NCBI RefSeq assembly: GCF_002531725.1
Contig: NZ_NWSQ01000022.1
Coordinates: 54,399-118,398, forward strand
Reading direction: 5' to 3'
DNA length: 64,000 nt
Source of the DNA: Rhizobium sp. L43
GTDB lineage: Bacteria; Pseudomonadota; Alphaproteobacteria; Rhizobiales; Rhizobiaceae
Shown here piece by piece: positions 36,462 to 46,747 of this stretch. The notes under the pieces are model-generated. The model saw nothing but the letters and a program-made list of their open reading frames with translations. It searched no databases and was not told the origin of the DNA. Made by a program: the position numbers and the translations under genes. Numbering within the stretch: position 1 is the first letter of the stretch; each line of letters begins with the position of its first letter.

Positions 36462-38048
36462 ATGGCGCGTTCCTTTTCCGGGGTGGCTTCGTCGGCAGAT
36501 TGCGGACTGGTGAAGGATGATCCGATCCTCTACCGCGCCGGCGTCGCACCGGATCGTCAGGCTCTGTTCGAGATCGCGACCGGCCGGCAGCTCACCTATG
36601 CCGAGCTCGATGCGCGGATCGCCCGCTGCGCCGGCCTCCTGACCGGTGTGCTCGGCGCGCGGCGGGATGGGGCGCGGGTCGCCATGCTGGCGCGCAACGC
36701 CATGGATTCGATCGTGCTTGCCTTTGCCTGCCAGCGCGCCGGCGCCATCTACGTGCCGCTCAACTGGCGCCTCAACGCCGCCGAGCTTCGGCCGATCCTT
36801 GCCGATTGCACGCCGGCGCTCCTGGTCCACGACGAGGAGTTCTCGGCTGATGTGGCGCGCCTTGCGGGCGCCGATTCCGAAATGCTGGTGATCTCGACAT
36901 CGGGCGGTCCGGCCGGGCTCGCTGCCCGGATCGAGGCGAGCCTTCCGGCCGGGCCGGTGGCCGCCGATGCCGATGGAGCCTGCGTCCTTCTCTACACGTC
37001 GGGCACGACGGGACAGCCGAAGGGCGTCGTCATCACCCGCCGCAATGCCTTCTTTGCCGCCGTCAATTTTTCCGTGGTCGGCGAGATCGGGCCGAGATCC
37101 GTCGCCCTGTGCGACCTGCCGTTCTTCCACACGATCGGGCTGATTGCGGTAGCGCGAACCACATTGATGCTGGGCGGCACGCTTGTCGTCTCCGATCGCT
37201 TCACGCCGGCGCGCACGCTTGCGGCCCTTGCCGACCGGCAGCGCGCCATCACCCATTATTTCGCCGTACCGCAGATCGCGCTCGCCTTGCGTGGCGATGC
37301 CGCCTATAGCGCCGCGGCTCTTTCCGGCCTGCATGCGCTCTTCGTCGGCGGCGCGCCGCTGACGCAGGCGCTGATCGAAAGCTATCTCGACGACGGTGTT
37401 GCGCTGGTCAACGGCTATGGCATGAGCGAGGCAGGAACGGTGCTGCATGTGCCGATCGATCGGCGCGCCGTGCAGGACAATCCCGGCAGCGTCGGTCTTC
37501 CCGCGCCACTGCTCGACATTTGCATCGTCGATGAGGACGGCCGCGAGGTTGATGAAGGTGAGATCGGCGAACTCTGGCTGCGCGGTCCGGCGGTGACGCC
37601 GGGCTACTGGAACAAACCTCAGGAAACCGCTGCCGCCTTCACCGATGGTTGGTACCGCACCGGCGATCTCGGCCGACGCGAAGCCAACGGCTTCTATCGC
37701 ATCGTCGACCGGCTGAAGGACATGTATATCAGCGGCGGCGAGAATGTTTACCCCGCCGAGGTTGAAGCAGCACTCGCAAGCCATCCCGATATTCTCGATG
37801 CCGCGGTCGTCGGCATTCCCGACATCCGATGGGGCGAATGCGGCATCGCCTATGTCGTGCTGCGGCCGGGTGCTGTGGCGACGGGCGATGAGATCGCCGG
37901 CCATTGCGCGGCAAGGCTCGCCGCCTTCAAACGTCCGGCCCGCATCCTCTTCGTCGAGACCATTCCTCGCACCGCCTCCGGCAAGGTGCAGAAACATGTT
38001 CTGCGCCAGCTGCATTCCGACGAAACCCTTCAACGACAGACTTTGTGA
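36462..38048 (+). CDS. fcs: Hydroxycinnamate (feruloyl/coumaroyl)-CoA ligase
   Basis: A 528-residue adenylate-forming acyl-CoA synthetase. The P-loop-like motif is LYTSGTTGQPKGV, then NGYGMSEAG, the YRTGDLGRREANGFYRIVDRLKDMYISGGENVYPAEVE hinge region (shown in pieces elsewhere) and the C-terminal catalytic Lys in PRTASGKVQK. It should activate ferulate, p-coumarate or caffeate with ATP and CoA. The ATG with GGGAGGAA upstream is chosen over a longer frame that crosses the operator. First gene of a four-gene operon; assignment to hydroxycinnamates rests on the next gene. Confidence 0.87.
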   Translation: MARSFSGVASSADCGLVKDDPILYRAGVAPDRQALFEIATGRQLTYAELDARIARCAGLLTGVLGARRDGARVAMLARNAMDSIVLAFACQRAGAIYVPLNWRLNAAELRPILADCTPALLVHDEEFSADVARLAGADSEMLVISTSGGPAGLAARIEASLPAGPVAADADGACVLLYTSGTTGQPKGVVITRRNAFFAAVNFSVVGEIGPRSVALCDLPFFHTIGLIAVARTTLMLGGTLVVSDRFTPARTLAALADRQRAITHYFAVPQIALALRGDAAYSAAALSGLHALFVGGAPLTQALIESYLDDGVALVNGYGMSEAGTVLHVPIDRRAVQDNPGSVGLPAPLLDICIVDEDGREVDEGEIGELWLRGPAVTPGYWNKPQETAAAFTDGWYRTGDLGRREANGFYRIVDRLKDMYISGGENVYPAEVEAALASHPDILDAAVVGIPDIRWGECGIAYVVLRPGAVATGDEIAGHCAARLAAFKRPARILFVETIPRTASGKVQKHVLRQLHSDETLQRQTL

Positions 38049-38090
38049 AGCGGCCCCCGCCTTTCACCACGAAACCAATGGAGTACTCCT

Positions 38091-38912
38091 ATGACTGACA
38101 TCCAATCCCCCGTTCTGGTCGACTTCGACAACGGCATCGCCTTCGTGACCCTCAACCGTCCGGAAAAGCGCAACGCGATGAACCCGGCGCTGAATGCCCG
38201 AATGCTCGAAGTGCTCGACGAACTCGAGGGCGACGAGCGCTGCCGCGTGCTCGTTCTGCGCGGCGCCGGGCAATCCTGGTCGGCCGGCATGGATCTCAAG
38301 GAATATTTCCGCGACAATGACGACAAGCCGCGTGATGCCACGCTGAAGGCACGGCGGCAGTCCGGCAACTGGTGGGGCCGGCTGATGTATTTCGAAAAGC
38401 CGACGATCGCCATGGTCAACGGCTGGTGCTTCGGCGGCGCCTTCACGCCGCTGGTTTCCTGCGATCTCGCCATCGCTGCCGAGGAGGCGAATTTCGGGCT
38501 CTCCGAGATCAATTGGGGCATTCTGCCTGGTGGTAACGTCACCCGCGCGGTCGCCGAGGTGATGCGCCACCGCGACGCCCTCTATTACATCATGACCGGC
38601 GAATTGTTCGGCGGGCGCAAGGCCGCCGAAATGGGTCTGGTCAACGAGGCCGTGCCGCTCGCCGAGCTTGAAGGCCGGGTCCGCAAGATCTGCGCCAGCC
38701 TGCTCGAAAAGAACCCGGTGACGCTGAAGGCGGCCAAGGACACCTACAAGCGGGTGCGCAACCTGCCATGGGATCTCGCCGACGATTACATCTACGCCAA
38801 GCTGGAGCAGATGCTGTTTCTCGACAAGACCAAGGGGCGCGACGAGGGGCTGAAGCAGTTCCTCGACGACAAGACCTATCAGCCGGGGCTCGGCGCCTAC
38901 AAACGCGGCTGA
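38091..38912 (+). CDS. ech: p-Hydroxycinnamoyl-CoA hydratase/lyase
   Basis: A 273-residue crotonase-family enzyme colinear with the Pseudomonas HCHL: GMDLKEYFR with Tyr72, NGWCFGGAFTPLVSCDLA, and the catalytic Glu139 in GLSEINWGI (Glu143 in Pseudomonas). It hydrates feruloyl-CoA and splits it to vanillin and acetyl-CoA, or coumaroyl-CoA to 4-hydroxybenzaldehyde. The Ser of the Pseudomonas FSP motif is Thr119 here. GGAG precedes ATG. The strong family match fixes the pathway. Confidence 0.93.
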   Translation: MTDIQSPVLVDFDNGIAFVTLNRPEKRNAMNPALNARMLEVLDELEGDERCRVLVLRGAGQSWSAGMDLKEYFRDNDDKPRDATLKARRQSGNWWGRLMYFEKPTIAMVNGWCFGGAFTPLVSCDLAIAAEEANFGLSEINWGILPGGNVTRAVAEVMRHRDALYYIMTGELFGGRKAAEMGLVNEAVPLAELEGRVRKICASLLEKNPVTLKAAKDTYKRVRNLPWDLADDYIYAKLEQMLFLDKTKGRDEGLKQFLDDKTYQPGLGAYKRG

Positions 38913-38942
38913 GACGCGATTGATCATCGGGAGGAGGAAGCA

Positions 38943-40067
38943 ATGAAAATCCATGCCGCGGTGGCGCGTGCGCCGCATATGCCGTTTTCGCTGGAAAGGC
39001 TCGATCTGGAGGAGCCGCGCGAGGGGGAAGTCCTGGTTCGCGTCGTCGCAACCGGGGTTTGCCACACCGATATCGTCATGCGCGACCAGCATCTGCCGGT
39101 GCCGCAGCCGGTCGTGCTTGGCCACGAAGGCGCCGGCATCGTCGAGCGTGTCGGGCCGGGTGTCGCCAAGGTGGCGCCCGGCGATCACGTGGTCATGACC
39201 TTCAATTCCTGCGGACATTGCCCGAGCTGCAACGATCACGAGGAGACCTATTGCCACGAATTCTTCCCGCGCAACTTCTTCGGTGCGCGCGCCGATGGTT
39301 CGAGCGGGATCTCCTGCGAGGGAGAGCGGGTTCACGGCAATATTTTCGGGCAATCCTCTTTCGCCAGCCATGCGCTGTGCCATGAACGCAATATCGTGAA
39401 AGTGCCCAGGGATGCCGATCTGGCGCTGCTCGGACCGCTTGCCTGCGGCATCCAGACCGGTGCCGGCGCGGTCATGAATGCGCTCAAGGTCGAACCGGGA
39501 AAGGTGCTCGCGGTCTTCGGCATGGGCTCCGTCGGTCTTGCCGCCGTGATGGCGGCACGGGTCGTCGGCGCTTCCAGGATCATCGCCGTCGACGTCAACG
39601 AGACGCGGCTGGCGCTTGCGGCGGAACTCGGCGCGACCGACATCGTCAATGGCACGGCGGGAAAGGGGGGCAAGACGAGCGACGCCGTCGCCGCGATCAT
39701 GGCGCTGACCGGCGCCGGCGTCGATTATGCGATCGATGCCTCCGGCGTGCCCGCCGTCATCGATCAATGCGTGCGTGTACTGGCGCCGCGCGGCACTTGC
39801 GGCATCGTCGGGGCCTCGCCCCATGGCGCGACGCTGACGCTCGACCTCACCCATATCCTGTCCGGCGGGCGCCGGGTGCGCGGCATCGTCGAGGGCGATT
39901 CCAATCCCGACGTGCTGATCCCGCTGCTGATCGACCTGCATCGGCAGGGTCGCTTCCCCTTCGACCGGCTCATCACCTTCTATGATTTCGCCGACATCAA
40001 CCAGGCGGTGGAGGATTCGGAAAAGGGCATCGTGCTGAAACCGGTCGTGCGCCAGCCGGCCGTCTGA
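38943..40067 (+). CDS. Zinc-dependent aryl-alcohol dehydrogenase
   Basis: A 374-residue MDR alcohol dehydrogenase. Catalytic zinc ligands are Cys in GVCHTD, His in GHEGAG and Cys in LACGIQTG; the structural zinc Cys set CGHCPSC...YC is complete. NAD binding: VFGMGSVGLAAVMAARVVGA followed by an Asp. It resembles XylB/AreB-type benzyl or coniferyl alcohol dehydrogenases. In this operon it should interconvert lignin-type alcohols and aldehydes. GGGAGGAGG lies before ATG. Confidence 0.88.
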   Translation: MKIHAAVARAPHMPFSLERLDLEEPREGEVLVRVVATGVCHTDIVMRDQHLPVPQPVVLGHEGAGIVERVGPGVAKVAPGDHVVMTFNSCGHCPSCNDHEETYCHEFFPRNFFGARADGSSGISCEGERVHGNIFGQSSFASHALCHERNIVKVPRDADLALLGPLACGIQTGAGAVMNALKVEPGKVLAVFGMGSVGLAAVMAARVVGASRIIAVDVNETRLALAAELGATDIVNGTAGKGGKTSDAVAAIMALTGAGVDYAIDASGVPAVIDQCVRVLAPRGTCGIVGASPHGATLTLDLTHILSGGRRVRGIVEGDSNPDVLIPLLIDLHRQGRFPFDRLITFYDFADINQAVEDSEKGIVLKPVVRQPAV

Positions 40068-40088
40068 CACCGTTCAAGGGAGGAAACA

Positions 40089-41531
40089 ATGAACACCGTC
40101 ACCCCCATCGCCACCGATACCAGTGCCGATGTCATGAAGGCGCTGCTCGACCGGCAAAGGGCGTCTTTCCTGAGGGAAGGGCCGCCGAGCATCGACACCC
40201 GTACCGATCGCATCGACCGCGTCATCGCCCTTCTCGTCGACCATAAGGATGCGATCGCCGCTGCCCTGTCGGACGATTTCGGCAGCCGCAGCGTCGAGGC
40301 GAGCCTGCTTCTCGACGTCTTCACCTGCGTCGGTTCGCTCAAATATGCCAGGGCCCATCTTGCCGAATGGCTGAAGCCGGAAGAGCACGAGGCGTTGTTT
40401 CCGGATGCGGTCGCCAAAGTGGTCTATCAGCCGAAAGGCGTTGTGGGAATCCTGAGCCCGTGGAACTTCCCCTATCAGCTCGCCCTTGCGCCGCTTGCCG
40501 GCATTCTCGCCGCCGGCAACCGCGCCATGATCAAGCCGTCGGAGGTGACGCCGGCATCGGCCGCCTTGATGGCGCAACTCATCGCCGGCGCCTTCGACGA
40601 AACCGAAATTGCCGTCATCCAGGGCGGACCGGCGACAGGCACGGCCTTTACATCGCTGGCCTTCGATCATCTGATCTTCACCGGCGGAACCGCGATCGCC
40701 CATCATGTCATGCGCGCGGCGGCGGAAAACCTGACGCCGCTGACGCTGGAACTCGGCGGCAAGTCGCCCGTCATCGTCGGCCGCTCGGCAGATCTCGCGG
40801 ACGCGGCGCGCCGCGTAATGACGGTCAAGACGCTGAATGCCGGCCAGATCTGCCTGGCGCCGGATCATGTCTATGTGCCCGAGGAAAGCGTCGAAGCCTT
40901 TGCCGGACATGCGGTCGCGGCGGTCGGCGCGATGTATCCGGCGCTGAAGGAAAATCCCGATTACACCTCGATCGTCAATGCCCGCCATCACGCCCGCGTC
41001 CAGGGCCTGATCGACGATGCCAGGGCCAAGGGCGCTCGTGTCGTCGAGATCAACCCGGCGGCGGAGAATTTCTCGCAGCAATCGGCCCACCGCATTCCTC
41101 CGACCCTGATCCTCGACCCCACCGAAGACATGCGTGTACTGCAGGAGGAAATTTTCGGGCCGGTGCTGCCGGTCATTGCCTATCGCGATATCGCCGACGT
41201 CATCGACCGGATCAATGCGAGGCCGCGCCCGCTTGCTCTCTATTACTTCAGCCAGGATGGTGACGAGGAGCGCCGTGTCCTCGACAATACGACCTCCGGC
41301 GGGGTGACGGTCAACGACTGCATGAGCCATGTCACGGCCGAAGGCCTGCCCTTCGGCGGCGTCGGCCATTCGGGCATGGGGGCCTATCACGGCAAATTCG
41401 GCTTCCTCGCCTTCTCGCATCCGCGCGCCGTCTATCACCAGAGCAAGATGGTGGAAGCGGAGTATATGATGCGGCCGCCCTATGGCGAGGCGATGCGCGG
41501 CTTTCTGGCCGCGGCGATCTGCAAGTCGTGA
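40089..41531 (+). CDS. calB: Coniferyl-aldehyde dehydrogenase type ALDH
   Basis: A 480-residue NAD(P)-aldehyde dehydrogenase of the class 3/CalB group, short of the N-terminal extension of vanillin dehydrogenases. Motifs: SPWNFPYQL, the general base Glu in LELGGKSP and the nucleophile Cys in NAGQICLAPDH. The C-terminus ends HGKFGFLAFSHPRAVY and MRPPYGEAM. It should oxidise coniferyl aldehyde to ferulate, feeding the ligase at the front of the operon. A decayed piece of a near relative lies at 49.2 kb. It converges on the ABC ATPase gene with a hairpin between. Confidence 0.9.
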   Translation: MNTVTPIATDTSADVMKALLDRQRASFLREGPPSIDTRTDRIDRVIALLVDHKDAIAAALSDDFGSRSVEASLLLDVFTCVGSLKYARAHLAEWLKPEEHEALFPDAVAKVVYQPKGVVGILSPWNFPYQLALAPLAGILAAGNRAMIKPSEVTPASAALMAQLIAGAFDETEIAVIQGGPATGTAFTSLAFDHLIFTGGTAIAHHVMRAAAENLTPLTLELGGKSPVIVGRSADLADAARRVMTVKTLNAGQICLAPDHVYVPEESVEAFAGHAVAAVGAMYPALKENPDYTSIVNARHHARVQGLIDDARAKGARVVEINPAAENFSQQSAHRIPPTLILDPTEDMRVLQEEIFGPVLPVIAYRDIADVIDRINARPRPLALYYFSQDGDEERRVLDNTTSGGVTVNDCMSHVTAEGLPFGGVGHSGMGAYHGKFGFLAFSHPRAVYHQSKMVEAEYMMRPPYGEAMRGFLAAAICKS

Positions 41532-41543
41532 CAGAGCAGAGAA

Positions 41544-41577
41544 GCGCCGGCATCGCAGAGTTGCGGTGCCGAGGCGC
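41544..41577. terminator. Bidirectional terminator-like hairpin
   Basis: GGCATCGCA-gagt-TGCGGTGCC (one G-T pair), extended by GCGCC/GGCGC with a two-base bulge, fills the gap between convergent stops of the aldehyde dehydrogenase and the ABC ATPase. No strong T-run on either side. Confidence 0.5.
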
Positions 41578-41583
41578 CGCGGC

Positions 41584-42651
<1,068 letters not shown>

Positions 42652-42782
42652 GTGCCTCCCACTTGCATCAGGCGCCCCCGAGCTGCCTCAAGGGTCATGC
42701 ATGTCTTGCCGTGTGTTTAAGAGATTGCCGCCGGGCAAACCGGCCGCTGCGCCTCCTCAAAAGCACCCGTCGAACCTCCTCC

Positions 42783-42796
42783 ATGAAACGTTTCAT
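42783..42796. promoter_or_regulatory. LacI-type operator 1
   Basis: ATGAAACGTTTCAT, a perfect 14-base palindrome with the central CG of LacI/GalR operators, in the divergent spacer between the ATPase and binding-protein genes. A TTGACT-like -35 follows at 42803. Confidence 0.75.
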
Positions 42797-42868
42797 TTCT
42801 TGTTGACTTTTCCCGCCTGCCGCCTGATGCTCGCCGGCGAGACCGGGAGGAGCGGTTTCAAGCAGGAT

Positions 42869-42882
42869 ATGAAACGTTTCAT
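42869..42882. promoter_or_regulatory. LacI-type operator 2
   Basis: A second identical ATGAAACGTTTCAT exactly 86 bases after the first, with the following TTCTTG also conserved. Two sites about eight helical turns apart would permit looping by the tetrameric repressor and silence both directions. Confidence 0.75.
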
Positions 42883-42988
42883 TTCTTGCTTACCAGATAG
42901 TTCTGCATCGAGCCAGTCTTAAAATCGGACGGGAGCAGGCCCGGCAAAGCCGGCTGCAAGAGCGCCAGGAAACGTGGAGGAGGAAGAT

Positions 42989-44629
42989 ATGAAAGTTGAA
43001 ATATACGATGCATTGATGCGCCGTCAGGCAAGCCGCCGTGACGTTTTGCGCGGAACGGCCAGTGCCGCGGCTCTGCTCGGCGTCTCGGGCGCGATCAGCG
43101 GGATTCCCGGCATGGCGTTTGGCGCTGACGATGTTCGCGCCCAGATCCTGCAGATTCCGGGCGTCGGCAAAGGCTCGCCGACGGATGCGGACTGGCAGAA
43201 GGTCGGCGAGCTCTGCCTCGGTCCGACCAAGGGCAATGTCAAGCAGGGCGAGTTCGCCGGCGTCGAGCTGACCTTCATGGGGCTCAACAACCAGAATCTG
43301 CACAACTTCCTGTTCCGTGGTTTCCTGAAGCCGTGGGAAGCCTATACAGGCGCCAAGATCAACTGGATCGACCTGGCCCAGGCCGATTACAACGCCCGCC
43401 TTCAGCAATCGATCGCGACCGGCACGGTTGATTTCGACATCCTGGAAATGGGCGCTCCCTTCGAAGGCGATACCGCCGGCCGCGGGCTGCTGGACGAGAT
43501 GCCCGACTGGGTTGGAAAGCAGATCGAGGCCGACGATCTGGTGAGCTACCTGAAGCCGCCTGTGGGCACCTGGGGCGGCAAGACTTACCGCGTGACGATC
43601 GACGGTGATTGCCACACCTTCGCCTATCGCAAGGATTACTTCGGCGAAGGCTCGATCAGCGGCATGGCCGAGCCGCCGAAGACCTGGCAGGAAGTCAACG
43701 CGGCCTCCAAAGCGCTGATCGGCAAGACCGATCCGCTGACCAGTCAGCCGGCCTACGGCTATCTCGACCCGCTCAAGGGCTGGGGCGGTTTCGGCTTTTA
43801 TTTCATCGAGAACCGTGCGACCGCCTATGCCAAATATCCGGGCGACCCGGCCTGGCTGTTCGATCCCGATAACATGAAGCCGCTGGTCAACAACCCCGCC
43901 TGGGTTCAGGCGATCCAGGACGTCCTGGATCTGATCGCTGCCAAGGCCTATCCTGCCGACCAGATCAATGCCGATCCCGGCACCACAGCCTTCTCGCAGT
44001 TCCTGGCAGGCACCGGTGCAATGCTGATGTGGTGGGGCGATGTCGGCTCCAGCGCCCGCACCTCGGACACCTCTGTTGTCGGCGATGTCGTCGGCTTCGG
44101 CATCAACCGCGGCTCCAACCGGGTCTACAACCGCAAGACCGGGCAATGGGAAGACAAGTATAACGAAGCGCCCAACATGGCCTATCTCGGCTGGGGCATC
44201 TATGTCACCAAGCAGGTCTCGGGCGACGAGAAGAAGCGCAAGGCGGCCTGGTCTGCCGCCGCCCATCTCGGCGGCAAGGATCTGTCGCTGTGGACGTCGG
44301 CCTATCCCTCCGGCTTCCAGCCCTACCGCCAGTCCAACTTCAACTACGACGAATGGCAGAAGGCAGGTTACGACCGCGCCTATATCGAGGACTATCTCGG
44401 TTCGAACGCCGACAGCTACAACCACCCGAACGCCGCCATCGAACCGCGCATCCCCGGTATCTTCCAATATTACTCCGTTGCCGAGGACGAGCTAGCGAAG
44501 GGTTTTGCCGGGCAGTATAAATCGGCACAGGAAACTGCGGATGCGATCGCCGCCGCCTGGGAAAAGATCACCGACCAGATCGGCCGCGACAGCCAGCTGA
44601 AACTCTATCGGGCGAGCCTCGGGCTCTGA
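42989..44629 (+). CDS. ABC transporter substrate-binding protein with Tat-type signal
   Basis: A 546-residue extracellular solute-binding protein family 1 member, longer than the usual 420-450. The N-terminus has RRQASRRDVLRGTASAAALL, a twin-arginine-like signal, with cleavage likely after GMAFGA. The core shows YNARLQQSIATGTVDFDILEMG split over the substrate cleft, and TAFSQFLAGTGAMLMWWGD. The ATG has GGAGGAGGAAG before it. It is first in an operon with two permeases. The sugar is not evident from sequence; the kinase and mutarotase suggest a pentose or related monosaccharide. Confidence 0.88.
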   Translation: MKVEIYDALMRRQASRRDVLRGTASAAALLGVSGAISGIPGMAFGADDVRAQILQIPGVGKGSPTDADWQKVGELCLGPTKGNVKQGEFAGVELTFMGLNNQNLHNFLFRGFLKPWEAYTGAKINWIDLAQADYNARLQQSIATGTVDFDILEMGAPFEGDTAGRGLLDEMPDWVGKQIEADDLVSYLKPPVGTWGGKTYRVTIDGDCHTFAYRKDYFGEGSISGMAEPPKTWQEVNAASKALIGKTDPLTSQPAYGYLDPLKGWGGFGFYFIENRATAYAKYPGDPAWLFDPDNMKPLVNNPAWVQAIQDVLDLIAAKAYPADQINADPGTTAFSQFLAGTGAMLMWWGDVGSSARTSDTSVVGDVVGFGINRGSNRVYNRKTGQWEDKYNEAPNMAYLGWGIYVTKQVSGDEKKRKAAWSAAAHLGGKDLSLWTSAYPSGFQPYRQSNFNYDEWQKAGYDRAYIEDYLGSNADSYNHPNAAIEPRIPGIFQYYSVAEDELAKGFAGQYKSAQETADAIAAAWEKITDQIGRDSQLKLYRASLGL

Positions 44630-44700
44630 CCGGTTGACATAAACGCGCTGGCGGATCGGAAACGACTTCGCCAGCGCCCATTGTCCGGGCGAGGAATATC

Positions 44701-45819
44701 ATGTCGACAGTCGAAGGCGACCTGCTCCACACGGTCGAAGCCGGCTCCATTTCGGCGAGCCGTCGTTTCTGGGGCCGCACGGCTCTATGGCTGAGCGCCA
44801 TATGGTTCATAACATCGTTCGTCTTACAAGGTGTCCATGAACTGGGCTGGACCGATTGGGGCTTTTCGAACTGGCGCCCGGTGCTCTATGCCTATTTCCT
44901 CTGGGCCGCGGTTCTTTGCGTCACGCGCGTCGTCATTCATGGTGAGGCGGGCAAGAAGGCGCTTTTTGTTCTGCCGGCAGCGCTTTTCGTCGTGTCGATG
45001 GTGGTGTTCCCGCTGCTCTTTGCGCTGTGGATCGGCTTTTCCGATTGGAACCTCGCCTCTTCGGCCGGCCGGCGCTTCAACGGGCTCGACAATGTGCGGC
45101 GGATGATCACGGATCCATTCTACGCCAATGCCCTCATCAACATGATCCTTTATTGCCTGGCGATTGCCGTCGAATACGCCATCGCGTTCGGCCTGGCGCT
45201 GCTCCTCAACCAGGACATCGTCGCCCGCAAATTCTGGCGCGTCACCTTCCTGGTGCCGTTGATGCTGTCACCGGTCGCCGTGAGCTGGATGGTCGGCAAG
45301 TCGATGCTGGAGACCCGTTTCGGCCCGGTCGCGCGTTTTGCCCGCTGGCTCGGCTGGGAAAATCCCTCCTTCTTCGGCGATCCGCTGACGGCACGGCTTT
45401 CGATCATGATCATGGATGCCTGGACTTTCATTCCCTTCATGATGATCATGCTGCTCGCCGGGCTGCAGGCTTTGTCGAGGGAGGTGCTGGAGGCGGCCGA
45501 AGTCGACGGCGCCACCAAATGGCAACGCTTCTGGAAGGTCATTTTCCCGCTGATGCTGCCGGTGTCGGTCACGGCGGTGATGATCCGCATCATCTTCAAG
45601 CTCAAGCTCGCCGATATCATCATCACCGTGACATCGGGAGGCCCCGGCGGGGCGACCGATTCCGTCACCAGTTTCATCTATCGAGAATACCGCGACCGTT
45701 CGAATGTCGGATACGGCACCCTTCTCGCGCTCGTCTATCTGGTCATCATCGTTTTTGGCATGACCGGACTGATGAAAATTTCCGACCGTATCGTGAAGCG
45801 CATGACAGGAAGGCTCTGA
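44701..45819 (+). CDS. Sugar ABC transporter permease (MalF type)
   Basis: A 372-residue membrane protein with about eight hydrophobic segments. The extra N-terminal pair of helices (about 28-100) is typical of MalF-like subunits, and the EAA loop EAAEVDGATKWQRFWKVIFPLMLP is intact (given here only as its class mark). GAGGA precedes ATG. Its TGA overlaps the ATG of the second permease. Confidence 0.9.
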   Translation: MSTVEGDLLHTVEAGSISASRRFWGRTALWLSAIWFITSFVLQGVHELGWTDWGFSNWRPVLYAYFLWAAVLCVTRVVIHGEAGKKALFVLPAALFVVSMVVFPLLFALWIGFSDWNLASSAGRRFNGLDNVRRMITDPFYANALINMILYCLAIAVEYAIAFGLALLLNQDIVARKFWRVTFLVPLMLSPVAVSWMVGKSMLETRFGPVARFARWLGWENPSFFGDPLTARLSIMIMDAWTFIPFMMIMLLAGLQALSREVLEAAEVDGATKWQRFWKVIFPLMLPVSVTAVMIRIIFKLKLADIIITVTSGGPGGATDSVTSFIYREYRDRSNVGYGTLLALVYLVIIVFGMTGLMKISDRIVKRMTGRL

Positions 45820-46730
45820 TGGTTCGGATCGATTTCGAAAAATACGCCCGCGGCCAGCGCATGCGCTGGTGGGCCATGCGTTTCGCCGTCTATGGCCTGC
45901 TCGTCACCTGGGCATTTGTCTGCGTGTTTCCGCTGTTCTGGACGGTTTCGACCTCGTTCAAGACTGCCGCCGATGTGATGCGCGGCAATCTGATCCCCTG
46001 GTACAACTTTACACCCAGCTGGCTCGGCTGGCGCTCGCTCGGCCTCTCCCCGGATACGATTTTTGAGATCTCGACGGTGCGCGAGGAGTTTATGCGTAGG
46101 CTCTGGAACAGCGTCATCATCTCGGTTACGGCATCCGCGCTGGCGGTCGTGCTCGGATCGCTCGCCGCCTATGGCCTCAGCCGCTTTTCCTACAAGTTCG
46201 GCCATATGCGCAACTCCGACATTTCGTTCTTCTTCTTGTCGCAGCTCATCATGCCGCCCGTCGTTCTCGCCCTGCCGTTCCTGGTCCTCTATAAGGAACT
46301 GGCGCTGCTGGACAGTTACGTCGGGATGATCGCCGTCTATACGCTGATGGTCCTACCGATCGTCGTCTGGATCATGCGCGACCAGTTCGCGACGGTCCCG
46401 GTCGAACTCGAGGAGGCTGCTCTTGTCGACGGGCTGTCGGTCTGGGGGGCGTTTGCCCGTATCATCGTGCCGCTCGTTCTGCCGGGCATGGTGGCCGCCT
46501 TCCTGCTGGCGCTGATCCTGTGCTGGAACGAATATTTCTTCGCGGCATTGCTGACCTCGACCAACACCAACACCTTACCTGTGATGATTGCCAGCCAGAC
46601 GGGCAGCCAGGGCATCAACTGGTGGTCGATGGCGGCGCTTTCCACCGCCGGCATCCTGCCGCTGGTTGCCGTCGGCGTCATGTTGGAAAGGCACATCATT
46701 GCCGGCATGACCGCGGGAGCGGTAAAGTAG
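45819..46730 (+). CDS. Sugar ABC transporter permease (MalG type)
   Basis: A 303-residue inner-membrane protein with six segments and the EAA loop EEAALVDGLSVWGAFARII. It starts inside the stop of the MalF-type gene (TGATG), so translation is coupled. It pairs with that protein and the divergently encoded ATPase to form the transporter. Confidence 0.92.
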   Translation: MVRIDFEKYARGQRMRWWAMRFAVYGLLVTWAFVCVFPLFWTVSTSFKTAADVMRGNLIPWYNFTPSWLGWRSLGLSPDTIFEISTVREEFMRRLWNSVIISVTASALAVVLGSLAAYGLSRFSYKFGHMRNSDISFFFLSQLIMPPVVLALPFLVLYKELALLDSYVGMIAVYTLMVLPIVVWIMRDQFATVPVELEEAALVDGLSVWGAFARIIVPLVLPGMVAAFLLALILCWNEYFFAALLTSTNTNTLPVMIASQTGSQGINWWSMAALSTAGILPLVAVGVMLERHIIAGMTAGAVK

Positions 46731-46747
46731 CTGCGGGACGCTTAAAA

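Noticed and set aside
36315..38033. Minus-strand frame of 572 codons
   Set aside because: Antisense to the CoA ligase gene.
38064..40070. Minus-strand frame of 668 codons
   Set aside because: Antisense to the hydratase/lyase and alcohol dehydrogenase genes, which have firm motifs and ribosome sites.
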